A stretch of DNA of 64,000 bases from Sulfobacillus sp. (GTDB lineage: Bacteria > Bacillota > Sulfobacillia > Sulfobacillales > Sulfobacillaceae). The position numbers and the translations under genes are program-made. This document shows, piece by piece, positions 19,797-29,163 of the stretch (position 1 is its first letter; every line of letters starts with the position of its first letter). The DNA lies in assembly GCA_027343695.1 (NCBI GenBank), contig DAHWKJ010000083.1:1-64000 (forward strand), given 5' to 3'. The notes under the pieces were generated by a model. It was not told the DNA's origin, searched no databases, and was given only the letters and a program-made list of their open reading frames with translations.

Positions 19797-20726
19797 ATGC
19801 CAGAAGTACTTGCAGTCATCGGTAACCTGACCGAACAATGGCAACACCGTATCAAAGAGTCCAGACCCGACCTTACGATGGTATTTTATTCAGAGCCCCA
19901 CGATCTGGAGAATCATCTCGATCCACGCATTACGATATTAGCGGCCGGTGGTGGGCGCGTCACCCGCGCCATCTGCGAAAAATTGCCTCACTTGCGATGG
20001 CTTCAAACCTTCTCGGCCGGAGTCGATGGGGTGGTCCAGGACCTCGCCCCGCAGGTCACCATTACCTCAATGAAAGGATTAAACCAGGTTGCCGTGGCGC
20101 AACATGCGATGGCATTCCTACTGGGTTTGACGCGACTCGCGCCGAATCCCCCCTCCACGCCTCGCTCCCACCTGGTCCCCCTACGTACGTTAGAGGGTAT
20201 GCGACACCTGATTGTGGGATATGGACACATCGGCCGACAAATTGGAGAATATAGCTTGCATTTCGGGATGACCGTAGAAGGCATCAGCCGTAGGGCCAGG
20301 CCGGACCAAAACGTCGCGACCTGGTCTGAATTAGATCGGCGAATTGGGCAAGCCGATGTGATCACCTTAGCCTGTCCATTGACCGCAGAAACCTCGGGAC
20401 TTATCGATCGCAATCGGCTGCAGCGCATCAAGCCCGGCGCGTTTCTCATTAATATCGCCCGAGGAGAAGTCGTCGACCAAGATGCCCTGGTTGAATCGTT
20501 GACCGCAGGACATTTAGGAGGAGCCGGGCTCGACGTCACCACTCCCGAACCCTTACCCTCCGGACACCCCCTGTTGCAGTTTCCTAATGTCCTCGTGACG
20601 CCCCATGTGGCCGGAAACCTCCCCGACTACATGGATCGGGCCGCGGCCTGGCTAATTGACAATCTCGAACGGGATCGGGATGGACGCCCTCTCTTAAATG
20701 TGGTGAACCGTTCCGATGGTTATTAG
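19797..20726 (+). CDS. D-isomer-specific 2-hydroxyacid dehydrogenase
   Basis: LIVGYGHIGRQIGEY, TLACPLTAETSGLIDRNRLQRIKPGAFLINIARGEVVDQDAL, LVTPHVAGN; start at 19797 with AAGGAGA RBS. Confidence 0.93.
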   Translation: MPEVLAVIGNLTEQWQHRIKESRPDLTMVFYSEPHDLENHLDPRITILAAGGGRVTRAICEKLPHLRWLQTFSAGVDGVVQDLAPQVTITSMKGLNQVAVAQHAMAFLLGLTRLAPNPPSTPRSHLVPLRTLEGMRHLIVGYGHIGRQIGEYSLHFGMTVEGISRRARPDQNVATWSELDRRIGQADVITLACPLTAETSGLIDRNRLQRIKPGAFLINIARGEVVDQDALVESLTAGHLGGAGLDVTTPEPLPSGHPLLQFPNVLVTPHVAGNLPDYMDRAAAWLIDNLERDRDGRPLLNVVNRSDGY

Positions 20727-21532
20727 CCGTTGCGCTTTAACGTCCCGCGATGCATCGCCCAACGTTCTGCCGTTTGAAAAATGATCAACCCAACGGGAAC
20801 CAAAATGAACCCAGACAAAAAAAGCTCGAGGGAGATGCCTAACAGTGACGCAAGGGGTCTCCCCCCCAAAATGGCTTGGCGGGATGCCTGCAAGGTGTAG
20901 GTGGCCGGAGATCCGTAGGACATCCATCGTAGCCAACCCGGCAGCACCGACACCGGATAGTACACCCCCGAGACCAACAGCAACACCCCTTGAATGATTT
21001 GGGTAGCCTGTGCCCCACGCTCGGTAGACAAGAGCGGGAGCACGGCACCCATTAAACCGAGTCCAATAAAGGGAAGCGCTGATGCCGTCAGGACGAGAAG
21101 GGCTCCAATCCAATCAGCCCGTTGAATCGAGACGTGGAAAAACATCATCACTACCGCCAAAATAATGACAGTGCGGACAAGTCCATATAAGACGGCATAA
21201 AGACAGACCCCCATCAAGTAGGTTAGACGATGGATGGGTGCCATAAAACTATATTCGATAGTCCCCTCCCAGCGTTCCCACGAAACCGCATTGGAAATTT
21301 CCTGAAAAAGAATCGAGAGAAAGTTCCATAGCAAGGCGCCAATAGCCAAGAACACCACCGTATGGGCACGCTGACTAGGCGGCAAGGAGAGTCCAATGAG
21401 CCCAATGGTCAACGTGTTTATCACGTTATAGAATAGAAATACGACTTCCCAGCCGGCGTACCGCCGGATCAAATGAAAATTACGGCGTACAATAGACCCC
21501 AGTGCGCGTGCTTCACGTTCGACGGCAATCAT
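20723..21532 (-). CDS. ABC-2 type transporter permease
   Basis: six-TM hydrophobic ORF directly downstream of ABC ATPase. Confidence 0.9.
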   Translation of the reverse strand: MIAVEREARALGSIVRRNFHLIRRYAGWEVVFLFYNVINTLTIGLIGLSLPPSQRAHTVVFLAIGALLWNFLSILFQEISNAVSWERWEGTIEYSFMAPIHRLTYLMGVCLYAVLYGLVRTVIILAVVMMFFHVSIQRADWIGALLVLTASALPFIGLGLMGAVLPLLSTERGAQATQIIQGVLLLVSGVYYPVSVLPGWLRWMSYGSPATYTLQASRQAILGGRPLASLLGISLELFLSGFILVPVGLIIFQTAERWAMHRGTLKRNG

Positions 21533-21561
21533 CTAATAACTCCCCTTGAGCCTCAATTTAA

Positions 21562-22383
21562 TTAAGACGATTCTTCCACATCATTCTCTAAGTCCCGACC
21601 CGTTAGTCGGAAAAAGGCGTGCTCCAAACCCTGGCCTTCGCCCCACTTGGCCACTAATTCATCAGGCGATGCGTATGCGACAAACTGCCCCTCGTCAATA
21701 ATGGCAATCTGATCGCAAAGCCGTTCGGCTTCAGGCATGTCATGCGTTGTGATTAGAATCGTCGCATCGTGCTCCTGACGAACCTGCAACACAAAGTCTT
21801 GCACTTCACGGCGAGAAGTCGGGTCTAATCCCGTAGTCGGCTCATCCAGTAACATCAACGTTGGAGACGTCAAGAGCGCCCGAGCTATCGCGATTTTTTG
21901 CTGTTGACCGCGTGACAGATTTTCTAGGGGCACCACGAGTTTTTCGCGGGCCAATCCCAGACGTTCAAGAATACGAGTAGCGTCCTTCTGCGCTTGATGA
22001 TTCGGTACGCCATAGAGCCCTGCCGCATAGGCCAAGTTCTCCCGCGCTGTGAGCTTTTTAAAAAAGCTTGCTTCCACCGATACCCGATTGATCAGGCGCC
22101 GCACCTTCATGCGATGCTCCAAGACATCCAAGCCAAACACCCGGATAGTGCCCTCGTCCGGAATCAGGAGTGTCGCCATCATCCGGATCAAGGTCGACTT
22201 ACCGGACCCGTTGGGTCCCAGTACTCCCAATATCTGATGACGAGGAAGCACCAAGTCAATCCCCTTGACCGCGTGGGTAATCGTTGCCGTGCGATGCCAC
22301 TTATTGCGCTGTATCACTTTAAAGGTCTTACCGACCCCACGACATTCGATCGCTGCAACCCCTTCCGAAATCTTTACAGACAA
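21562..22383 (-). CDS. ABC transporter ATP-binding protein
   Basis: GPNGSGKST Walker A, LSRGQQQKIAIARAL signature, LMLLDEPTTGLDP Walker B; TTG start behind AGGGGGCG. Confidence 0.95.
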   Translation of the reverse strand: MSVKISEGVAAIECRGVGKTFKVIQRNKWHRTATITHAVKGIDLVLPRHQILGVLGPNGSGKSTLIRMMATLLIPDEGTIRVFGLDVLEHRMKVRRLINRVSVEASFFKKLTARENLAYAAGLYGVPNHQAQKDATRILERLGLAREKLVVPLENLSRGQQQKIAIARALLTSPTLMLLDEPTTGLDPTSRREVQDFVLQVRQEHDATILITTHDMPEAERLCDQIAIIDEGQFVAYASPDELVAKWGEGQGLEHAFFRLTGRDLENDVEESS

Positions 22384-22411
22384 ACCTAGCGCCCCCTAAA
22401 AATCCCCAAAT

Positions 22412-22438
22412 AAAAAACCGACCGGACATTCCGGTCGG
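22412..22438 (-). terminator. intrinsic terminator/attenuator upstream of ABC operon
   Basis: minus strand CCGACCGGA-ATG-TCCGGTCGGTTTTTT, 9-bp perfect stem plus T6, 29 nt before the ATPase start. Confidence 0.9.
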
Positions 22439-22457
22439 CACGCGTGAACTCCTGATC

Positions 22458-22532
22458 CTACCTGAGAGGCAGAGTCCATCTGTGCCGAGCCCATCCAACC
22501 AACCCGGAATCAAAGCGAATGGCCATACGCAT
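22458..22532 (-). CDS. 24-aa leader peptide MRMAIRFDSGLVGWARHRWTLPLR
   Basis: ATG with AAGGGGGAG SD about 8 nt upstream, ends just before terminator; absent from ORF track because short. Confidence 0.65.
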   Translation of the reverse strand: MRMAIRFDSGLVGWARHRWTLPLR

Positions 22533-22548
22533 GACGAACTCCCCCTTT

Positions 22549-22568
22549 CTAATAATGGTAATTATTAG
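22549..22568. promoter_or_regulatory. inverted-repeat operator in promoter region of ABC operon
   Basis: CTAATAAT-GGTA-ATTATTAG perfect 8-bp arms; TTGACA (minus) at 22591-22596 upstream. Confidence 0.6.
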
Positions 22569-22701
22569 TAGAGCATGGGCCAGGCCGCCGTGTCAAGTGT
22601 TTTTTCAGGAATCGCAACGGTTATCGTCCGTACCATATTCCGCGGCCAAGAATCACTTTCTTTCTCCTATCGCCGACATCTTGTGATAGGATGATGGCAC
22701 T

Positions 22702-23547
22702 ATGCCAAATACTTTTGCAGAAGCACTGGATACTCTCCTCGCTGACCTCTTGGAAACGGTACCACTCCGCTATCGATGGCTGTTGCTACAAACCCTCTAT
22801 ACGGGGTCTAGCCGTCGCCAAGGAATCAGTAAACTCGCCCTGCAGCCGGGATCGCAAGGCCTTGATGTGGGATGCGGATTTGGCGCCATGGCCATGGAAA
22901 TTGCAACGGCCTGGTCCTGCACCGTAGATGGGGTCGATTGCGACTCCACCATGTTAGAAATGGCCCGATCGCTGAGTGCGCCCATGACCTGGTTACAGGA
23001 TCGGGTGCATTGGATATCCGGGGACATCCTAGCACTGCCTTATCCTGACCATAGCCAAGACTTTGTCTGTACCCGATTTGTCCTCCAACATGTATCCGAT
23101 CCGAAAAGAGCCATTCAAGAAATGTATCGGGTGCTGCGCCCGGGCGGCTTTGTCTATATTGAAGATATCGATGAGGGCATGGTCCTGCAGTATCCCGCTC
23201 CACCACCGGAATGGAGTCTGGTACTCGACGCGTTCTCCCGATTGCAACAAGCCCGCGGAGGAGATCGTCAGATTGGCCGTAAAATTCCAGTGTGGCTGGC
23301 TCAAAGCGGGTTTGAGGTGCAATCGATTGAGCCGCAATGGATGGCTCAGGTAACTCGACCCGAGCCCAATGGCCCCGCTATCCAATGGGAAATCGAACGG
23401 GTCGCGCTCGAGTTAGATGCGCTCTATGCGGCCCAATTGCTGACTCCGGAAGAGTGGCAAAAGGGCCATGCCAGGTTCCGTGATCCGATCGCAGACATTT
23501 CGTTCCAATCCAATGCGTCCCTACAAATCCGAGCCCAGCGCGCTTAA
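22702..23547 (+). CDS. class I SAM-dependent methyltransferase
   Basis: GLDVGCGFGAMAMEIA motif I, DFVCTRFVLQHVSDPKRAIQEMYRVLRPGGFVYIED. Confidence 0.92.
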   Translation: MPNTFAEALDTLLADLLETVPLRYRWLLLQTLYTGSSRRQGISKLALQPGSQGLDVGCGFGAMAMEIATAWSCTVDGVDCDSTMLEMARSLSAPMTWLQDRVHWISGDILALPYPDHSQDFVCTRFVLQHVSDPKRAIQEMYRVLRPGGFVYIEDIDEGMVLQYPAPPPEWSLVLDAFSRLQQARGGDRQIGRKIPVWLAQSGFEVQSIEPQWMAQVTRPEPNGPAIQWEIERVALELDALYAAQLLTPEEWQKGHARFRDPIADISFQSNASLQIRAQRA

Positions 23548-24401
23548 AAATCCTTCTGCATCGATGTAATCGACAGCGAAAATTTCTCCCAACGTCGATC
23601 TTCGGTGGCATTGTTTTCTGCCAGCATCATCAACTGATCGACGGATACCGGAAATCCCGGTAGGTTTTGCCCGACCTTCGCCAGACGCATCATGAGGCCA
23701 TACGGAATGTGCCATGGGGTAATGTGAGGCTTCCCTATGGCTTTTGCCACCCGGTCGTATAGCGCATTTAAGGTAAGCGTCTCGGGCCCACCCATTTCGT
23801 AGGTCTGCCCAATCGTCTCGGGGGTATCGACACACAACGCCAGAAAGTTTGCGACATCCCCACGAAAAATCGGTTGGAACAAACTGGTACCAGGGCCTGG
23901 AATAGGTGTCACCGGAAGTTTTACTTGGCTCTGTAACATCTTAAAAAATGGTGCGCCTCCGCCAAATAACAAAGAGGGGCGAGTAATGGTGTAGTGTAGC
24001 CCCGTTGTGTGGGTAATCAGGTCTTCGGCAATCCATTTGGTTCGATGGTAGCGTGCCTTAGCACCCGGCCTGGTTCCCAGTGCCGACATATGAATCAGGC
24101 GATGCACATGGGTCGCAGACATCGCGGTGATAATTCGCCGAACGGTTTCTACATGCATGACGTCGAAAGTAATGTTCTCCGCCGGAACCTCTTTGATAAT
24201 GCCCACTAAATTAATGACAGCATCTGCGTCGATAAAAGGGGTCACCAAATCCATATCCCGGACATCACCGGGCACGAGCCGCGCTCCATCCAGCACTCTC
24301 CCGTGCCGGGCAATCACTTTCACCTGATGCCCTCGGGATAACAAAGCTGCTTGTACGGCGGACCCGACATATCCGGTCCCCCCCACCAGTACCACATTCA
24401 C
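23544..24401 (-). CDS. NAD(P)-binding NmrA/NDUFA9-like SDR protein
   Basis: VVLVGGTGYVGSAVQAALLSRGHQVKVIAR, INLVGIIKE, MSALGTRPGA. Confidence 0.9.
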   Translation of the reverse strand: MNVVLVGGTGYVGSAVQAALLSRGHQVKVIARHGRVLDGARLVPGDVRDMDLVTPFIDADAVINLVGIIKEVPAENITFDVMHVETVRRIITAMSATHVHRLIHMSALGTRPGAKARYHRTKWIAEDLITHTTGLHYTITRPSLLFGGGAPFFKMLQSQVKLPVTPIPGPGTSLFQPIFRGDVANFLALCVDTPETIGQTYEMGGPETLTLNALYDRVAKAIGKPHITPWHIPYGLMMRLAKVGQNLPGFPVSVDQLMMLAENNATEDRRWEKFSLSITSMQKDF

Positions 24402-24432
24402 GCCCGTTTCCCCCTATCCCCCAATACCGCTC

Positions 24433-24999
24433 TTACTCGCGAAACACGTCACCGCCAGCATCATAAGTCCGTTCCGGCTTCTGGTCACGGGCATTCACAG
24501 CGCGTGCGAGGACAAACAACAAGTCGGAGAGCCGGTTGACATATTTTAAGTTGGCCGGAGAAATCTCCTCGTCCTCCATGAGTGCTACCATCCTGCGCTC
24601 GGCACGGCGAACCACGGTGCACGCTACGTGCAGTGCGGCCGCTCCAGAATTCCCACCCCGCATCACGAATTTTTTTATCGTGTCCGCTTCCGCTTTGAAC
24701 CCGTCAATGATGGGTTCAAGGTTACTCGCGGCATCGTCTGGGGTTCGAGGCGTATATTTGGCACCCGGTGGAGCCGCCAGATCGGCCCCCACATCCCATA
24801 GGCGTTGCTGTACACCAGCCAGCACCTCTAAAATGTCCTCATCTCGTGCGGGATTGAGATAGCTCATTGCGAGCCCGATAAACGCTCCCGCTTCGTCGAC
24901 CGAACCATAAGCCTCGACTCGCACATCATGTTTCCCCCGACGTTGCCCGCCGATCAAGCTGGTCTTGCCTTTGTCGCCACCTCTGGTGTAAATCCGCAT
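24433..24999 (-). CDS. cob(I)yrinic acid a,c-diamide adenosyltransferase (PduO type)
   Basis: MRIYTRGGDKGKTSLIGGQRRGKHDVRVEAYGSVDEAGAFIGLA, NRLSDLLFVLARAVN. Confidence 0.95.
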   Translation of the reverse strand: MRIYTRGGDKGKTSLIGGQRRGKHDVRVEAYGSVDEAGAFIGLAMSYLNPARDEDILEVLAGVQQRLWDVGADLAAPPGAKYTPRTPDDAASNLEPIIDGFKAEADTIKKFVMRGGNSGAAALHVACTVVRRAERRMVALMEDEEISPANLKYVNRLSDLLFVLARAVNARDQKPERTYDAGGDVFRE

Positions 25000-25204
25000 C
25001 GTTTGACGACTCCTTTACCTTAGATGTGTCCATTCGACGTGATACGGGGTCCGCAAACCACGCACAATAGATGGGATATCTCTTAAGCGTGGGGATCATA
25101 ACGATTGTACCCCACTTTACGAAGCTTCGGCAGCATCCTCTCCGGAATTCCCAAGTCTCCAGTCTCCACATGATAAGATTGCTATAGCGGTTGAGAATCT
25201 TAGA

Positions 25205-26611
25205 ATGAGGAGCGGGAATAAGGCCATGCAGATCCCCAGAATTATCGTCGCCGGTAGCCATAGCGGAGTCGGGAAAACCACAGTCGCATTAGGTTTAATG
25301 GGTGCGTTACGCGCACGGCATTTCATTGTGCAAGGATTTAAGGTGGGCCCTGACTATATTGATGGGACCTACCATACCGCGGTCACCGGGCGGCCTTCAC
25401 GCAATCTGGATAGTTGGATGGCGGGTCCCCAAGGGGTGCAGGAGGTTCTGAGACGGGGGGGACCCGGCGCTGACATTTCTGTCATCGAAGGCGTCATGGG
25501 GTATTACGATGGCAAAGATTCTAAAAGCATTGCCGGCAGCACCGCCGCCCTCGCCGACTTAACCCGCACCCCAGTTATCTTGGTCATAGATGTCGCCGGG
25601 ACATCACGCAGCGCTGCGGCCATCGTCAAAGGGTTTCAAAGTCTTGATACCACCCGTCGCATCCGTGGAGTCATCGTCAACCGAGTGGGAAGCCCACGCC
25701 ACTATGAGATGGTCCGCGACGCCATCGAAGAGGTAACGGGCATTCCAGTGCTCGGATATCTGTCCGCGCACGCCATGCTCAACATGCCCGAACGGCATTT
25801 AGGACTGATTCCGGCCATTGAACGAGGAGAACATCGAACCTTGCTAGATGGCATCATTGCGTCGGTCCGTGACACGATCAATTTGACGCGAGTCATCGAT
25901 ATTGCCCGTGAGGCCCCTCCGATCTCCGATCTGAACGCGACGGATAACAGTAAACGATATGCCCACCCCAAGGTCGCCATCGCAGTTGCCAAGGATAGCG
26001 CCTTCAATTTTTACTACCAAGAAAATTTAGAGTTACTCATCGAGGCTGGAGCCGAGATCCAAGCATTTAGTCCATTGGCAGGAGACCGTATTCCAAAGGA
26101 TGCCGACGCCTTATACATGGGGGGAGGATTCCCCGAGGAATTCCTAAGGGAGTTAAGTAACCCGACCCTGCTCCAAGACTTCCGCCATCGAATCGTAGCT
26201 GGTCTACCAACCGTTGCCGAGTGCGGGGGATTCATGTTTCTCGGCCGCTCGGTGGCGGACACTCAAGGGCACGTCTATCCGATGGTTGGGGCCGTCCCCG
26301 TGACGACGGCCATGCAACCTCGGTTGGCTGCTCTCGGTTATCGAGAAATCGAATCCCAAAGCTCGAATCCGTTACTGGAATCTGGTGAGCATGCACGAGG
26401 TCACGAGTTCCACTATTCCCGGGCCTCCTACGACTTCGACCAGAATCGGGCCTATCGTCTCTCTCATCATGGCAACCTCACCCTCGATGGCTTTGCAACG
26501 CGTTCCCTGGTAGCCGGCTATGTCCATCACTATTTTCTGTCAAATCCTCTGATGGCTCAGCGCTTCGTCGCATCGGCTCTGGCTTATCAGACCCGTAAAT
26601 CTCGCGTCTAA
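25205..26611 (+). CDS. cbiA: cobyrinate a,c-diamide synthase
   Basis: IIVAGSHSGVGKTTVALGLMGAL, VIEGVMGYYDG, YMGGGFPEEF, AECGGFMFLG, GHEFHYSR. Confidence 0.94.
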   Translation: MRSGNKAMQIPRIIVAGSHSGVGKTTVALGLMGALRARHFIVQGFKVGPDYIDGTYHTAVTGRPSRNLDSWMAGPQGVQEVLRRGGPGADISVIEGVMGYYDGKDSKSIAGSTAALADLTRTPVILVIDVAGTSRSAAAIVKGFQSLDTTRRIRGVIVNRVGSPRHYEMVRDAIEEVTGIPVLGYLSAHAMLNMPERHLGLIPAIERGEHRTLLDGIIASVRDTINLTRVIDIAREAPPISDLNATDNSKRYAHPKVAIAVAKDSAFNFYYQENLELLIEAGAEIQAFSPLAGDRIPKDADALYMGGGFPEEFLRELSNPTLLQDFRHRIVAGLPTVAECGGFMFLGRSVADTQGHVYPMVGAVPVTTAMQPRLAALGYREIESQSSNPLLESGEHARGHEFHYSRASYDFDQNRAYRLSHHGNLTLDGFATRSLVAGYVHHYFLSNPLMAQRFVASALAYQTRKSRV

Positions 26612-26754
26612 AGGCGCCACAGCCTACTACCTAGAATAACAGAGGAGCTGATGTCCATTGACTTCTTAGTTCCCTCATTCACGGGATCGACCGAGGCCTG
26701 ATCTTCGGTGATTAACCGACAGAGCAGGGATCGACGCTCAGTCGGTCGCGTCAT
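26608..26754 (-). CDS. candidate small protein (48 aa)
   Basis: MTRPTERRSLLCRLITEDQASVDPVNEGTKKSMDISSSVILGSRLWRL; GGAGG RBS 26761-26766. Confidence 0.35.
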   Translation of the reverse strand: MTRPTERRSLLCRLITEDQASVDPVNEGTKKSMDISSSVILGSRLWRL

Positions 26755-26837
26755 CGTGATCCCTCCGTGCGTATCCCCAAATGACGGTCGGCGAGCACCA
26801 ACCATCATTTGGAATATACCTCATCCAAGATTCCGGA

Positions 26838-27512
26838 TTAGCGAATTGTAATCCTAACCTCACAGCTTTCTCCCGGTAATAACGCGTATCCCGCGGTATT
26901 AATCGACAAGATGACCGGTATCCGTTGCGTCACTTTGGTATAAGTACCCGACGTGGCCGCGGTAGGAATCAGGGAGAAGAATGATTGAGTGGTCGGTTGG
27001 ATGGCTTTCACGGTGCCGGTAAAGGAGACCCCAGGATGCGCATCGACATAGATGGTCGCCGTTTGACCCACGCTCACATGGCGAATCTTGCTCTCTGGAA
27101 TATTAGCCACCACCGTTACCTGGCTCAACTTCACTTCCGTGAAGAGCGCGGTTCCCGCTCCAACGATTTGACCATTGGCGGCCGAAACGGTTGCAACGGT
27201 CCCACTCGCTGGCGCCACGATATTCACCGTGGACGTGCCCGCGGTCGACGACTTCCCGGACTTCGATGCGCCCGCCACAGTCTCGTGGGCAATGATCTGC
27301 CCTTTGGTCACCCGCTCTCCGACATAGACATTAAGTCCTTGAATGGTCCCTGAAGCTAATGCCGGCACGGGTATCGTCGGAGCGGATATCGCACCATCTT
27401 GCGTGCTCACGTAATTGTAACTCTGGTTCCAGTAATACGCGCCCAATCCTCCAATCAGGATAACGGCCACGAGGATCAGAATATTGATTAGGATTAAGCG
27501 ACCTTGTTTCAC
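26838..27512 (-). CDS. HlyD/EmrA-type membrane fusion protein
   Basis: one N-terminal TM, lipoyl-like repeats (VPALASGTIQGLNVYVGERVTKGQIIA / NIVAPASGTVATVSAANGQIV). Confidence 0.88.
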   Translation of the reverse strand: MKQGRLILINILILVAVILIGGLGAYYWNQSYNYVSTQDGAISAPTIPVPALASGTIQGLNVYVGERVTKGQIIAHETVAGASKSGKSSTAGTSTVNIVAPASGTVATVSAANGQIVGAGTALFTEVKLSQVTVVANIPESKIRHVSVGQTATIYVDAHPGVSFTGTVKAIQPTTQSFFSLIPTAATSGTYTKVTQRIPVILSINTAGYALLPGESCEVRITIR

Positions 27513-27580
27513 GTTGTTCTCTCCCTACGTGTTTAGTTAGTGTGTTGCGGTATACCCTCATCATGAATCGGTATTACTGG

Positions 27581-29137
27581 CTACTCTGCGGCCATTGCCC
27601 GAGGAGCATTGCCCTGGGTCCGGTATGTCTTTAGCGCCAGTGACAACACTGCCCCGACCACAATGAAGACAGCCGCGGCCACGAATACGTCGTCGACTCC
27701 CATCACAAACGCCTGTTGTTCAATCATTCCATAGAGCGTCGTCACCGTAATATGCAATGCCGGAACGCCGGGAATTCCTTCACCCGCAATCATCCCTTGC
27801 AATCCGCGAAACAATTGCATGGCGCTCCCAGAGGTCGGGGTGTAGGCCGACGCTAACATCTGGGCGTGCATACTCGACTGATGTTGCAATAAAGCAGTCA
27901 GACCCGCGAGTCCAAAGGATCCGGCAACGCGCTGCATGATGTTATTAATGGCCGAAGCTCCCCCGACGTGTTCTGTTGGGACGGCAGACATCCCCGCGGT
28001 CGTGACCGGCATCATCGCCATACCCATTCCGAATCCTCGTAGAGTAAGCCACAAAATGACTTGACCGACCGACGTGTCGACCGACAGGTTGTGCAACAAG
28101 TAGGTGGTGACCGCTAACAGCGCCATCCCTGTAAACACCAGTGCTCGAGCCCCGATCTTATCGTATATGCGCCCGGAAATAGGCATCATGACCGCCGAAG
28201 CGAGGGCAGCTGGCATCATAATGAGCCCGGTCTTCATGGCCCCAAACCCCACGATGGTTTGCAAAAACAACGGTACATAAAAAATACCGGAGTACATTGC
28301 GACGGTCACCAGGATTACGAGAACATTCGACAACCCAAAGGATCCAAACCTAAAGACACGGAGGTCCAATAATGGATGTTTGGCTCTGAGCTCCCACAGC
28401 ACAAACATGACTAATAAAAACCCCGAAGCGGTTAAAAGTAGGACAATGGGTTCCGAGCTCCATCCCCAAGTCTCCCCTTCTGACAGGGCCAGTAGCAATC
28501 CAAACAGACCTCCAGCGGTCAAAATGAATCCGATGAAGTCAAATCCTCCGGTTTTAATCTGAGGAAATTTTGGTACATACATGTACGCCAACAAGACCCC
28601 TACAATCCCAATCGGAACGTTAATATAGAAGATCAAACGCCAGTTCACGTACTCGACCAAGTAGCCCCCCAAAGTCGGACCGATGGCTGGCGCCACAATA
28701 ATGGCCAACCCCCAAAACCCCATCGCGGTCCCGATCTGTTGACGCGGGACAATGCGGTACACCATGGCCATCGTAATCGGCATAATAAGACCACCGCCCA
28801 AGGCCTGCACCACACGAAATACCGTCAGTACGTTAAGGCTCCAGGACAACCCTGACAACGCTGAGCCGATCGTGAAAATAACGAGCGCTGCCATATAAAC
28901 CGTCCGATACCCAAATCGGTCGCCTAGGTACCCTGCAGCGGGTACCACCACCCCCAGCACCAACAGGTAGATCGTCACCACCCATTGCACTTCCGCCGTA
29001 TTCACAGAAAACACGCTTTCGAGCTTTGGGATGGCGATATTCACAATGGAACTATCGAGGATTGCCATAAAGGCACCAATCACTAAAACGGCCAGTGCCA
29101 CACCCCAATGCCTTTGTGTTTGACTCGCATCCGCCAT
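27581..29137 (-). CDS. DHA2-family (EmrB/QacA) MFS drug transporter
   Basis: FMAILDSSIVNIAIP, WVVTIYLLVLGVVVPAAGYLGDRFGYR, 14-TM profile. Confidence 0.95.
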   Translation of the reverse strand: MADASQTQRHWGVALAVLVIGAFMAILDSSIVNIAIPKLESVFSVNTAEVQWVVTIYLLVLGVVVPAAGYLGDRFGYRTVYMAALVIFTIGSALSGLSWSLNVLTVFRVVQALGGGLIMPITMAMVYRIVPRQQIGTAMGFWGLAIIVAPAIGPTLGGYLVEYVNWRLIFYINVPIGIVGVLLAYMYVPKFPQIKTGGFDFIGFILTAGGLFGLLLALSEGETWGWSSEPIVLLLTASGFLLVMFVLWELRAKHPLLDLRVFRFGSFGLSNVLVILVTVAMYSGIFYVPLFLQTIVGFGAMKTGLIMMPAALASAVMMPISGRIYDKIGARALVFTGMALLAVTTYLLHNLSVDTSVGQVILWLTLRGFGMGMAMMPVTTAGMSAVPTEHVGGASAINNIMQRVAGSFGLAGLTALLQHQSSMHAQMLASAYTPTSGSAMQLFRGLQGMIAGEGIPGVPALHITVTTLYGMIEQQAFVMGVDDVFVAAAVFIVVGAVLSLALKTYRTQGNAPRAMAAE

Positions 29138-29163
29138 GGCATTTCCCTCCCTTCTTCGTTGAC

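Noticed and set aside
22412-22568. Glycine riboswitch before the ABC operon (CTCTCAGG string)
   Set aside because: Only the short string matches; it lies in the leader-peptide stop region, and the remaining aptamer elements are absent.
25000-25204. Cobalamin riboswitch between cobalamin adenosyltransferase and cbiA
   Set aside because: No B12-box-like GCCACTG element or conserved core seen on either strand.
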